Assembly (NCBI GenBank): GCA_910585525.1 | Contig: CAJUFR010000012.1 | Coordinates: 1 to 57,447 of the forward strand | Origin: an uncultured Angelakisella sp. | Lineage (GTDB): Bacteria > Bacillota > Clostridia > Oscillospirales > Ruminococcaceae | Length of the DNA: 57,447 nt | Reading direction: 5' to 3' | Part shown: piece after piece, positions 32,560-39,700 of the stretch | Layout: the number at the start of each line of letters is the position of its first letter | How positions within the stretch are numbered: the stretch's first letter is position 1 | Position numbers and translations under genes: made by a program | Notes under the pieces: model-generated | Databases searched by the model: none | What the model was told of the DNA's origin: nothing | What the model saw: only the letters and a program-made list of their open reading frames with translations

Positions 32560-33645
32560 CTATCTCGCCACCAGCTTCATCACGTCGCTGAAGGTGACCA
32601 GCCCCACAAAGAACAGCAGGATGAGCATCCCGGCGGCGTTGATGTAGGCCTCGTACCGGGCGGGGATGGGCCGCCGGAACAGCGCCCCCACCAGCAGGAA
32701 GAACATCCGCCCCCCGTCCAGGGCGGGGATGGGCAGGAGGTTGAACACCCCCACGTTGATGGTGATATAGGCCACCAGCACCACCAGGGAGCGCAGCCCG
32801 GCGTCGGAGGCCTCCTTGATCACCGAGGCAGTGCCCACCGGCCCGGAAAGCTGGCTGAGGCCGAACCGCCCGGTGACGATATCCAGCAGCGAATACCACA
32901 CCTGCTTGACGGTGGAGATCGTCTGCTGGAAGGTATAATAGACGGCGTTGCCCAGCGTCTTTTCCGCCCCCAGAAATACGAAGTCGATCTTCAGGGTGCG
33001 CAGCCCCTCCTCCACCTCCTCCATCTGGAAGGGGACGGAAAGGTAGAGTTCCTCTCCCAGGCTCTTTTCCCCGATGCCCAGGCGGGCCAGGGTCCGTTCC
33101 CAGCGGGTCATGGAAAGGTCGCCCCCCCGCAGCACCGTCAGGTCCACCAGGCCGTCAGCGTCCCGGATCAGCTGAAACACCACGTCGTTATAGCCGGGGG
33201 TGGCGCAGCCGTTCACCTCCACGATGCGGTCCCCGGGCTGGAGGTAGGCCGCCGAGGCTGCGCCCTCCTCCAGGCGTCCCACCACGTTGGTGCCCAGCAG
33301 GCTCATCTGGCTGGTGGACCAGGCCAGCAGGCAAAGGCCCAGCAGCAGGTTCATCCCCGCCCCGGCGAATAGGATGATGAACCGCTGCCAGGCGGGCTTG
33401 TTGCAGAAGGCCCGGCCGTTGCCGCTCTCCTCGTCCTCCCCCTCCATAGCCACAAAGCCGCCGATGGGGAAAAGCCGGATGGAGTATTTGGTCTCCCCCT
33501 TTCCCCACCCCAGCAGCTTGGGGCCCATACCGAAGGAAAACTCGTTCACCTTTACCCCAAACAACTTGGCAAAGAAGAAGTGCCCCAGTTCGTGGAGGTT
33601 GATGATGATGCCGAACACCAGAATGGTAAGCAGTACCGTTTTCAA
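32560..33645 (-). CDS. rseP: RIP zinc metalloprotease RseP/RasP
   Basis: Site-2 intramembrane protease of family M50B. The 361-residue product has HELGH at residues 18-22 in the first membrane helix (zinc ligands), a single PDZ domain (about 120-200, YLQPGDRIVEVNG) and the third-ligand motif LLPIPALDGGRMFF near 308. In Bacillus it cleaves anti-sigma factors and signal-peptide remnants. The start is TTG at 33645 with AAGGAG about eleven bases upstream; no other in-frame start is nearby. Confidence 0.95.
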   Translation of the reverse strand: MKTVLLTILVFGIIINLHELGHFFFAKLFGVKVNEFSFGMGPKLLGWGKGETKYSIRLFPIGGFVAMEGEDEESGNGRAFCNKPAWQRFIILFAGAGMNLLLGLCLLAWSTSQMSLLGTNVVGRLEEGAASAAYLQPGDRIVEVNGCATPGYNDVVFQLIRDADGLVDLTVLRGGDLSMTRWERTLARLGIGEKSLGEELYLSVPFQMEEVEEGLRTLKIDFVFLGAEKTLGNAVYYTFQQTISTVKQVWYSLLDIVTGRFGLSQLSGPVGTASVIKEASDAGLRSLVVLVAYITINVGVFNLLPIPALDGGRMFFLLVGALFRRPIPARYEAYINAAGMLILLFFVGLVTFSDVMKLVAR

Positions 33646-33714
33646 AATAAGATCAAACTCCTTTTTTCCGCAGTCGGGAGACGCGATTCCTTAGTCCTTC
33701 TCATGATATGCCTA

Positions 33715-34572
33715 TTATATTGCGGAAATTAGGGGCAAAATGTTAAAAATAAAATAAAAAAGCGGGCTGATGAACAAAACGCTGTCAAACCGGTCCATGG
33801 CCCCGCCGTGGCCCGGCATGATGTTGCCAAAGTCCTTGATGCCGTACTGACGCTTGATCACCGAGGCGGAAAGATCCCCCAGCACCCCCAGCAGGGTGGC
33901 GAAGGGGGTGACCAGCGCCACCGCCGGGATGCTGATGGTGACGGCGTTCTTGATATACCCCCAGGGCACCACCCAGTTGCAGAAGGCCTGGAACACCAGG
34001 CAGACCAGGACGTTCCCGATGACGGCGGTGACGATACCGCCGATCAGGCCCTCCACCGTCTTTTTGGGACTGATGCGGGGGCAGAGTTTGTGCTTGCCTA
34101 GGAAGGTTCCCACAAAGTAGGCCCCGCTGTCCGCCCACCAGGCGCTGCCGAAGATAAGCAGCATGTAGAACATCCCCATCTGGGGGCCGGTCTGCTCCTT
34201 TAGGAGGATGAGACAGTAGAAGGACACCGCCAGCAGGATGGACATGAGGAAGCTGTAAGCCACCTGCTCCACCCGCAGCTTGTCGTGATCCCGCAGCAGC
34301 ATCACGAACAGCAGCACCACCAGCAGGTAGCTGAGGTAGGAGAAGGAGATGGCGATGGCGTTGGTGTTCAGGAACAGGATGAGGACGCAAAAGACGCCGC
34401 ACACCCCGGTGAGCACCCGGAAGCGCAGCAGGTCCGCCGCCTTGAATATCTCAAAAAGGGCAAGTAGACAGATTCCGGCGGCCAGGAAGTTCACCAGCAG
34501 GGTGTCAAAAAAGATGACCACCACCGCCAGCAAAGCCAGGCCGCCCGCAGCCGAAATGATCCGTTTTTTCAT
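33715..34572 (-). CDS. cdsA: Phosphatidate cytidylyltransferase
   Basis: Membrane enzyme making CDP-diacylglycerol from phosphatidate and CTP for phospholipid synthesis. The 285 residues contain several membrane helices and the family signature SASVIKRQYGIKD followed by MPGHGGAMDRFDS near the C-terminus. ATG at 34572. Between uppS and rseP; only 69 bases separate it from rseP, leaving no room for dxr. Confidence 0.95.
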   Translation of the reverse strand: MKKRIISAAGGLALLAVVVIFFDTLLVNFLAAGICLLALFEIFKAADLLRFRVLTGVCGVFCVLILFLNTNAIAISFSYLSYLLVVLLFVMLLRDHDKLRVEQVAYSFLMSILLAVSFYCLILLKEQTGPQMGMFYMLLIFGSAWWADSGAYFVGTFLGKHKLCPRISPKKTVEGLIGGIVTAVIGNVLVCLVFQAFCNWVVPWGYIKNAVTISIPAVALVTPFATLLGVLGDLSASVIKRQYGIKDFGNIMPGHGGAMDRFDSVLFISPLFYFIFNILPLISAI

Positions 34573-34591
34573 AAGGTCACCACTCTTTCCC

Positions 34592-35320
34592 CTACACGCC
34601 GCCGTACCGGCGGTCCCGGAGGGCGTACTGGTGGAGGGCGTAGTTCAGGTGCTCCGGGGTAAAGTCCGGCCAGAGCACGTTTAGAAAGACCAACTCGGAA
34701 TAGGCCGATTGCCACAGCAGGAAGTTGGACAGGCGCTGCTCCCCGCTGGGGCGGATGATCAGGTCCGGGTCAGACTGCCCGGCGGTGTAGAGCCGCCGGG
34801 AGATGTCCTCCTCGGTGATAGCCTCCGGGTCCAGGGCGCCGGCGGCGCAATCCCGGGCCAGAGCCTTTACGCTGTGGAGGATCTCCGCCCGGCCGCCGTA
34901 GTTGAGGGCGATGTTCACCGTGATGGCGGTGTTGTCCTTGCTCCCCTCCTGGGCCTTGACGATGGCCTCCCGCAGGTCCGGGGGCAGGGGCGAGGGGTCC
35001 CCCAGCACCCGGAGCCGGGCGTTCTCCCGCTGGTACTCCTCCATATTGGAGAGGAACCGCCGCAGCAGTTCCAGCAGGGCGTTTACCTCCTTTTGGGGGC
35101 GCTTCCAGTTCTCGGTGGAAAAGGCATAGACAGTGATGGCGGGGATGCCCAGCTTTTTGCAGTGCCGGACGATGTTCCCCACCACCTTGGAGCCCGCCTG
35201 GTGGCCCAGTTCCCGGGGCAGGCTCCGGGCCTTTGCCCAGCGGCCGTTGCCGTCCATGATGATGCCGACATGCCGGGGAAGGAACTCCCTCCCCGGCGGG
35301 TCTTTGCGTGTCTCCTGCAT
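34592..35320 (-). CDS. uppS: Isoprenyl (undecaprenyl) diphosphate synthase
   Basis: cis-Prenyltransferase producing undecaprenyl diphosphate, the carrier for cell-wall precursors. The 242 residues carry HVGIIMDGNGRWA near the start, with the catalytic Asp, and IIRPSGEQRLSNFLLWQ with downstream YSE. The second motif has Pro where Thr is commonest (RPSGE). The ATG at 35320 is six bases from GGGAGGG; an ATG at 35347 overlaps the frr stop as TGATG and would add nine residues, which remains possible. Confidence 0.94.
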   Translation of the reverse strand: MQETRKDPPGREFLPRHVGIIMDGNGRWAKARSLPRELGHQAGSKVVGNIVRHCKKLGIPAITVYAFSTENWKRPQKEVNALLELLRRFLSNMEEYQRENARLRVLGDPSPLPPDLREAIVKAQEGSKDNTAITVNIALNYGGRAEILHSVKALARDCAAGALDPEAITEEDISRRLYTAGQSDPDLIIRPSGEQRLSNFLLWQSAYSELVFLNVLWPDFTPEHLNYALHQYALRDRRYGGV

Positions 35321-35346
35321 AGTTTGCCCTCCCGATGGCGGTTTCA

Positions 35347-35901
35347 TCAGATGGAGAGGACTTCTTTTTCCTTGGCCGCCGCCAGCTTTTCGATCTCCTC
35401 CACGAACTTGTCGGTGAGTTTCTGCATCTGGGTCTCCAGGCTCTTGACGTCGTCCTCGGTGGCCTCGCCGTTCTTCTTCATGGCCTTGAAGCGGTCGTTG
35501 GCGTCCCGGCGGATGGAGCGGATGGCCACCTTGGATTCCTCCGCCATCCGGGAGACCTGCTTGACGATCTCCTTGCGGCGCTCCTCGGTAAGCTGGGGGA
35601 AGGTAAGGCGGAGCACGGTGCCATCGTTGGCGGGGTTGATGCCGATATCCGAGGTCTGGATGGCGCGCTCGATGTTCTTGAGGGAACTCTTGTCATAGGG
35701 TTGGATCACCAGTACACGGGCCTCGGAGACCGAGACAGAGGCCATCTCCCGGATCTTGGTGGGGGTGCCGTAGTAGTCCACCAGCACCTTATCCAGCACG
35801 GCGGGGTTGGCCCGGCCGGCCCGGATGCTGGCAAACTCAGAGGTCATGACGTTGATGGTCTTGTTCATCTTCTCTTCGTAGGGCTTTAATTCGGGGCTCA
35901 T
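35347..35901 (-). CDS. frr: Ribosome recycling factor
   Basis: Releases ribosomes from mRNA after termination, with EF-G. 184 residues, the usual length, with the long helical hairpin and motifs IRAGRANPAVLDKVLVDYYG and SIRRDANDRFKAMKK. Four bases after pyrH and overlapping or abutting uppS; a standard Firmicute order. Confidence 0.97.
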   Translation of the reverse strand: MSPELKPYEEKMNKTINVMTSEFASIRAGRANPAVLDKVLVDYYGTPTKIREMASVSVSEARVLVIQPYDKSSLKNIERAIQTSDIGINPANDGTVLRLTFPQLTEERRKEIVKQVSRMAEESKVAIRSIRRDANDRFKAMKKNGEATEDDVKSLETQMQKLTDKFVEEIEKLAAAKEKEVLSI

Positions 35902-35904
35902 AGC

Positions 35905-36615
35905 TTAAACCTCCTTGACGATGGTTCCGATATTTTCACCACGCACCGCGCGGCAGATGTTCTCCGGGTCGCTGAGGTCGAACACCAGCACTGGCAGGCC
36001 GTTGTCCCGGCAGAGGGAGGCCGCCGTCATGTCCATCACCGACAGCTGCTGGGTCAGCACCTGGCTGAAGGAAACGGTGTCATAGCGCCGGGCGTCGGGG
36101 TGCTTGTGAGGGTCCTTGTCGTACACCCCGTCCACCATGGTGGCCTTGAGGACGATGTCCGCCCCCACCTCCACGGCCCGCAGGGCGGCGGTGGTGTCGG
36201 TGGAAAAGAAGGGACAGCCGGTGCCGCAGCCAAAGACCACCACCCGGCCCGCCTCCATGTGGCGCACCGCCTCGTCCCGGGAGTAGGGCTCCGCCACCGT
36301 CTGGATGGGGATGGCGGTCTGGACCCGGGCGGGAACTCCCACCTCCTCCAGGGCGTCCTCCAGGGCAAGGGCGTTGATGACTGTGGCCATCATCCCCATG
36401 TGGTCGGCCCGGGTGTGGTCCATCTTACCACTAGTGCGGCCCCGCCAGAAGTTGCCGCCCCCCACCACGATGCCCACCTGGGCCCCCAGTTCCACACAGT
36501 TTTTGATACTGTAGCAGATGGGGAGCACCGTCTGATGGTCGATGCCGAAGCCCCCCTTGCCGGCCAGGGCCTCCCCGCTGAGTTTTAAAACGATCCTGCG
36601 ATACTTTGACGTCAT
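35905..36615 (-). CDS. pyrH: UMP kinase
   Basis: Phosphorylates UMP to UDP with ATP, in the amino-acid-kinase fold. 236 residues: RIVLKLSGEALAG at the start, GIVVGGGNFWRGR, ADHMGMMATVINALALED and the C-terminal ATP-site region. First gene of the pyrH-frr-uppS-cdsA-rseP-ispG run, with its own promoter downstream of tsf terminators. Confidence 0.97.
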   Translation of the reverse strand: MTSKYRRIVLKLSGEALAGKGGFGIDHQTVLPICYSIKNCVELGAQVGIVVGGGNFWRGRTSGKMDHTRADHMGMMATVINALALEDALEEVGVPARVQTAIPIQTVAEPYSRDEAVRHMEAGRVVVFGCGTGCPFFSTDTTAALRAVEVGADIVLKATMVDGVYDKDPHKHPDARRYDTVSFSQVLTQQLSVMDMTAASLCRDNGLPVLVFDLSDPENICRAVRGENIGTIVKEV

Positions 36616-36692
36616 AGATCAACCTTCCTTTGCTGCCGTCATTTTTCCGGGAACCGCCGGAGGGCATACCATCCCCCTCGGCCTTTGCTCCT

Positions 36693-36721
36693 ATTTTACA
36701 ATAATTGGGGTGTTCTGTAAA
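36693..36721 (-). promoter_or_regulatory. Promoter of pyrH operon
   Basis: Minus-strand TTTACA (36716-36721) and TAAAAT (36693-36698) with a 17-base spacer, about 80 bases upstream of pyrH. Confidence 0.72.
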
Positions 36722-36763
36722 GCCTATTAGGGGGATTTATCGGGAAGGGGATATCCCATGGCA

Positions 36764-36810
36764 GAAAAAAGCGCCTGAAGTCCCAGACCCAACCGCCCAA
36801 GACTCCAGGC
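36764..36810 (-). terminator. Second terminator after tsf
   Basis: Read on the minus strand, GCCTGGAGTC (36801-36810) pairs with GACTTCAGGC (36773-36782) around an 18-base loop, then GC and a run of six T residues. Confidence 0.7.
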
Positions 36811-36829
36811 ACCCACCAACGCCCCGCAC

Positions 36830-36854
36830 AAACAAAGGCCCCCGTAAGGGGGCC
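36830..36854 (-). terminator. First terminator after tsf
   Basis: Minus-strand hairpin GGCCCCC-TTAC-GGGGGCC (36837-36854) followed by TTTGTTTG. A further GC-rich perfect hairpin (36870-36887) lies directly after the tsf stop. Confidence 0.8.
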
Positions 36855-36888
36855 ATGTAGGGCCTGACAGCGGCGGCACGCCGCCGCA

Positions 36889-37800
36889 TCACTTGATCAT
36901 GCTGGCTACTTCGTCGGCGAAGTTGTCCTCGCGCTTCTCCAGGCCCTCGCCCTTCTCGAAGCGGACAAAGTCCACGATGCGGATCTTGACGCCCAACTCC
37001 TTGGCGGTGGTCTCGGTGAACTGGGTCACGGAGATGTCGCCGTCCTTGATGAAGGGCTGCTCCACCAGGCAGACTTCCTTATAGAACTTGTTGATGCGGC
37101 CCATCACCATCTTCTCGGCGATGTTGGCGGGCTTGCCCTCGTCGATGGCCTGCTTGGTGAGGACCTCCTTCTCGTGGGCGATGACCTCCTCGGGGATGCC
37201 GGTCTTGTCCAGGTAGGTGGGGGTAGCGGCCGCCACCTGCATGGCGATATCCTTGGCGTAACTCTGGAAAGCGGCGGTGTCGGGAGCGCCCTCCACCTCG
37301 AAGCGGACCATGACGCCGATGCGGCCGCCGCCGTGGACGTAGGTCTCCACATCGCCCTCGTAGCGGATAAAGCGGCGGATCTTCAGATTCTCGCCGATGG
37401 TGATGATCTTCTCCTTCAGTGCCTCGTCAACGGTGGTGGTGCCGCCGGCGATGGTGCAGGCCAGCAGGGCGTCCACATCGGCGGGGTTTTCATTCAGGAC
37501 GGTCTTGGCGCAATCCTCCACGAACTGGACAAAGGTGGCGTTCTTGGCGACAAAGTCGGTCTCGGAGTTGACCTCGATGACCACGCCCACCTTCTTCTCC
37601 TTGTCCTGGATGGCGCAGACGATGCCCTCGGCGGCGATGCGGCTGGCCTTCTTGGCGATCTTGGAAAGGCCCTTCTCCCGCAGCAGGTCGATGGCCTTCT
37701 GCATGTCGCCGTCGGTCTCGGTCAGCGCCTTTTTGCAGTCCATCATGCCGCAGCCGGTGGTCTCGCGAAGATTCTTTACATCCTGGGTGGTAAAAGCCAT
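36889..37800 (-). CDS. tsf: Translation elongation factor Ts
   Basis: Guanine-nucleotide exchange factor for EF-Tu. 303 residues with an N-terminal UBA-like domain (VKNLRETTGCGMMDCKKAL), the core exchange motif region NSETDFVAKN, and the C-terminal module. Downstream of rpsB as in almost all bacteria, separated from it by an 88-base spacer holding a strong hairpin. Confidence 0.97.
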   Translation of the reverse strand: MAFTTQDVKNLRETTGCGMMDCKKALTETDGDMQKAIDLLREKGLSKIAKKASRIAAEGIVCAIQDKEKKVGVVIEVNSETDFVAKNATFVQFVEDCAKTVLNENPADVDALLACTIAGGTTTVDEALKEKIITIGENLKIRRFIRYEGDVETYVHGGGRIGVMVRFEVEGAPDTAAFQSYAKDIAMQVAAATPTYLDKTGIPEEVIAHEKEVLTKQAIDEGKPANIAEKMVMGRINKFYKEVCLVEQPFIKDGDISVTQFTETTAKELGVKIRIVDFVRFEKGEGLEKREDNFADEVASMIK

Positions 37801-37839
37801 TCTCGTTTCCTCCTATATCATCTTTACTTCTTCCCGGAA

Positions 37840-37870
37840 AGTGCCCGAACTCACTGGGACTTCGGGCACT
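37840..37870 (-). promoter_or_regulatory. Hairpin in rpsB-tsf spacer (attenuator or processing site)
   Basis: AGTGCCCGAA (37840-37849) and TTCGGGCACT (37861-37870) form a perfect 10-pair stem with an 11-base loop. On the minus strand it is followed only by TTTCC, so it is probably a partial terminator or a stabilising/processing structure that sets rpsB to tsf ratios. Confidence 0.55.
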
Positions 37871-37888
37871 GGTGTTCCTTATCTGGCT

Positions 37889-38623
37889 TTAGGCTTCGGC
37901 GGCCTCGGCAGCTTCAGCCTCTGCCTCGGCGGCGCCCTGGGCGCCCTGGCGGCCCTCGATGATGGCGTCGGCCATGGTCTGAGAGATCAGCTTGACGGCA
38001 CGGATGGCGTCGTCGTTACCGGGGATGACGTAGTCGATCTCGTCGGGGTCGCAGTTGGTGTCCACGATGGCCACAACGGGGATGCCCAGCTTGTGGGCCT
38101 CGGCCACGGCGATCTTCTCCTTGCGGGAATCGACGATAAAGAGGGCGCCGGGGAGTTTATCCATGTGCTTGATGCCGCCCATGAACTTCTCCAGCTTCTC
38201 GATCTCCAGGTTCAGCTTGATGACTTCCTTCTTGGGCAGGCGGTCGAAGGTGCCGTCGGCCTCCATCTTGCGCAGCTGCTCCAGGCGGGCGATGCGCTTA
38301 CGGATGGTCTTGTAGTTGGTGAGCATGCCGCCCAGCCAGCGGGAGTTGACGTAGTGGGCGCCGGCCCGCTCCGCTTCCTCGCGGATGGAATCAGCGGCCT
38401 GCTTCTTGGTGCCGACGAACAGCACCTCGCCCCCCTCGGTGGAGAGGTCACGTACGAACATGTAGGCCTCCTCCAGCTTGCGGACCGTCTTTTGCAGGTC
38501 GATGATGTAGATGCCGTTGCGCTCGGTGAAGATATAGGGGGCCATCTTGGGGTTCCAGCGTCTGGTCTGGTGACCGAAGTGGACGCCCGCCTCCAGGAGC
38601 TGCTTCATAGATACGACTGCCAT
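37889..38623 (-). CDS. rpsB: 30S ribosomal protein S2
   Basis: Small-subunit protein S2, 244 residues. MAVVSMKQLLEAGVHFGHQT at the start, then RWNPKMAPYIF, LFVGTKKQAADSI and RWLGGMLTN are universal S2 sequence. The C-terminus is an Ala/Glu-rich tail. ATG at 38623 with AAGGAG nine bases upstream; an upstream in-frame start would lengthen the protein atypically. Own promoter with a roughly 110-base leader. Confidence 0.97.
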   Translation of the reverse strand: MAVVSMKQLLEAGVHFGHQTRRWNPKMAPYIFTERNGIYIIDLQKTVRKLEEAYMFVRDLSTEGGEVLFVGTKKQAADSIREEAERAGAHYVNSRWLGGMLTNYKTIRKRIARLEQLRKMEADGTFDRLPKKEVIKLNLEIEKLEKFMGGIKHMDKLPGALFIVDSRKEKIAVAEAHKLGIPVVAIVDTNCDPDEIDYVIPGNDDAIRAVKLISQTMADAIIEGRQGAQGAAEAEAEAAEAAEA

Positions 38624-38673
38624 GTTTCTGTTCTCCTTTCGTTTTTGAGCCGCCACGCCCGTCATCTCCGCCT

Positions 38674-38695
38674 GTTACCGGAAGTTTCCGGCAAC
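38674..38695 (-). promoter_or_regulatory. Inverted repeat in rpsB leader
   Basis: GTTACCGGAA and TTCCGGCAAC are near-perfect inverted arms (one G-U type mismatch) in the 5' leader of the rpsB mRNA. S2 is known to autoregulate rpsB in several bacteria, so this may be part of the binding structure; not established here. Confidence 0.4.
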
Positions 38696-38738
38696 CACAG
38701 ACAGATCGGGGCGTGTGTGTTCTCCAAATTGCCGTATT

Positions 38739-38767
38739 ATTATAGCGCATCCGCCGGGGGAATGCAA
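38739..38767 (-). promoter_or_regulatory. Sigma-A promoter of rpsB-tsf
   Basis: Minus-strand TTGCAT (38762-38767) and TATAAT (38739-38744) with a 17-base spacer, giving a leader of roughly 110 bases. Confidence 0.8.
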
Positions 38768-38795
38768 CTACTTTTTGGGCAAATGGGAGATTTTT

Positions 38796-39101
38796 TTATT
38801 TTGCCTTCTCTTCCTGCTCCAGCATCCATTCTCGCATCCATTCTTGCTTGAGCATATATTCCACGTCTGCCGGCGTATGAGGACCATTAAAGGCCCCTAC
38901 ACACCATCCTGTATGGAAGGCCGCTTCTACGATCTCAATATAAAAATTCTCTATCCTAGCGAAAAGATCGTCTTTTTCTTTCTCATCACAGAGTTCCTTC
39001 ATCATGTCATAATAGCCTTTGCATTTCTTAAAGTCCTCCAATTCCCGCATGTATTTGCTTGTCGGGTCCTGCCAAGGCTCTGGTCTCATAATGTTTTCCA
39101 T
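38796..39101 (-). CDS. Hypothetical 101-residue protein
   Basis: Charged, mostly helical small protein with a central AAFHTGWCVGAF segment and a C-terminal run rich in Glu, Met and Trp (KQEWMREWMLEQEEKAK). ATG at 39101 follows AAAGGAG by eight bases, so a longer frame extending to 39302 is rejected. It begins two bases after the stop of the next gene and the two share a G-W-centred hydrophobic segment, so they may be distant paralogues. AT-richer than its neighbours. Function unknown. Confidence 0.6.
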   Translation of the reverse strand: MENIMRPEPWQDPTSKYMRELEDFKKCKGYYDMMKELCDEKEKDDLFARIENFYIEIVEAAFHTGWCVGAFNGPHTPADVEYMLKQEWMREWMLEQEEKAK

Positions 39102-39102
39102 A

Positions 39103-39327
39103 TCACTCTCTCCTTTCGTTTCTGTTTTCTTCTTCGGTTTTTTCCTCCGGGCTGGGGGGGAACCAGTCGGGGAAGGCTGCGTGGATGGTATTTTTCGGCA
39201 GCACCCCCCCTGCTGCCAGCCACCCCGCCTGGAAAGCGGAGTAGACAACGACAAACATGGCGTCGGCCGATTTTTGATACTGGGAATGGTCGAGGAACTC
39301 ATAGAAGGCTTTTGTATAGTGATTCAT
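39103..39327 (-). CDS. Hypothetical 74-residue protein
   Basis: Small protein with a central hydrophobic stretch, ADAMFVVVYSAFQAGWLAAGG, given here in positions about 23-43 rather than as a proven membrane helix, and a Glu-rich tail. The ATG at 39327 has only a weak TAGG ribosome site; an ATG at 39348 would add seven residues. Its AFQAGW resembles AFHTGW in the next gene. Both lie in an AT-richer segment between rpsB and cimA. Confidence 0.5.
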   Translation of the reverse strand: MNHYTKAFYEFLDHSQYQKSADAMFVVVYSAFQAGWLAAGGVLPKNTIHAAFPDWFPPSPEEKTEEENRNERRE

Positions 39328-39358
39328 ACTGCGGCCTACCCCCATCATTGTTTGTTGA

Positions 39359-39431
39359 ATTCGATTTTGATACTAATTTTGAATTTATTTTAGGTATCGA
39401 ATCAGAATCTATATATAGAATACAATATAAT
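39359..39431 (+). promoter_or_regulatory. Possible operator and -10 upstream of RHH gene
   Basis: Inverted repeat ATTCGAT (39359-39365) / ATCGAAT (39396-39402), then a -10-like TATAAT (39426-39431) in very AT-rich DNA, 32 bases before the start codon. No good -35 is visible. Confidence 0.35.
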
Positions 39432-39462
39432 GTAGAATTTAACAAGAGGAAGAGGTGAGTTT

Positions 39463-39654
39463 TTGAAAGATTTTATCCCAAAGCCATATAAAAAAGATGC
39501 TGTCACCATTCGCTTTGAACACACTACGATTGAAAAACTGGAACAGATTTCCAGCCAGTACGGTCTCAGTCGGAACGAGTTAGTGGTCCAGTGTGTCGAA
39601 TATGCGCTGCAAAATCTTTCCGACCTTGCCCTCCGCACCGATGAAACGGAATAG
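39463..39654 (+). CDS. Ribbon-helix-helix DNA-binding protein (CopG/Arc-like)
   Basis: 63 residues. A positively charged N-terminus leads to VTIRFEHTTIEKLEQI and SRNELVVQCVEYALQNL, the strand-helix-helix pattern of RHH regulators such as CopG or Arc. The start is TTG at 39463 with GAGGTG six bases upstream. No toxin gene is adjacent, so it is not shown to be an antitoxin. Lower GC than the flanking core genes suggests acquisition. Confidence 0.65.
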   Translation: MKDFIPKPYKKDAVTIRFEHTTIEKLEQISSQYGLSRNELVVQCVEYALQNLSDLALRTDETE

Positions 39655-39662
39655 CTGGCATG

Positions 39663-39693
39663 AAAAAAGCAGGGAAAATTCCCTGCTTTTTTT
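39663..39693. terminator. Bidirectional terminator between RHH gene and cimA
   Basis: AAAAAAGCAGGGAA and TTCCCTGCTTTTTTT form a compact stem with flanking A and T runs, suitable for both converging transcripts. Confidence 0.92.
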
Positions 39694-39700
39694 GTTATGC

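Noticed and set aside
36616..36888. Possible small RNA or repeat in the tsf-pyrH gap.
   Set aside because: The inverted repeats are explained as tandem terminators plus the pyrH promoter.
38796..39302. A 168-residue version of the small protein after rpsB.
   Set aside because: A strong ribosome site precedes ATG 39101, and the extension overlaps the neighbouring small gene.
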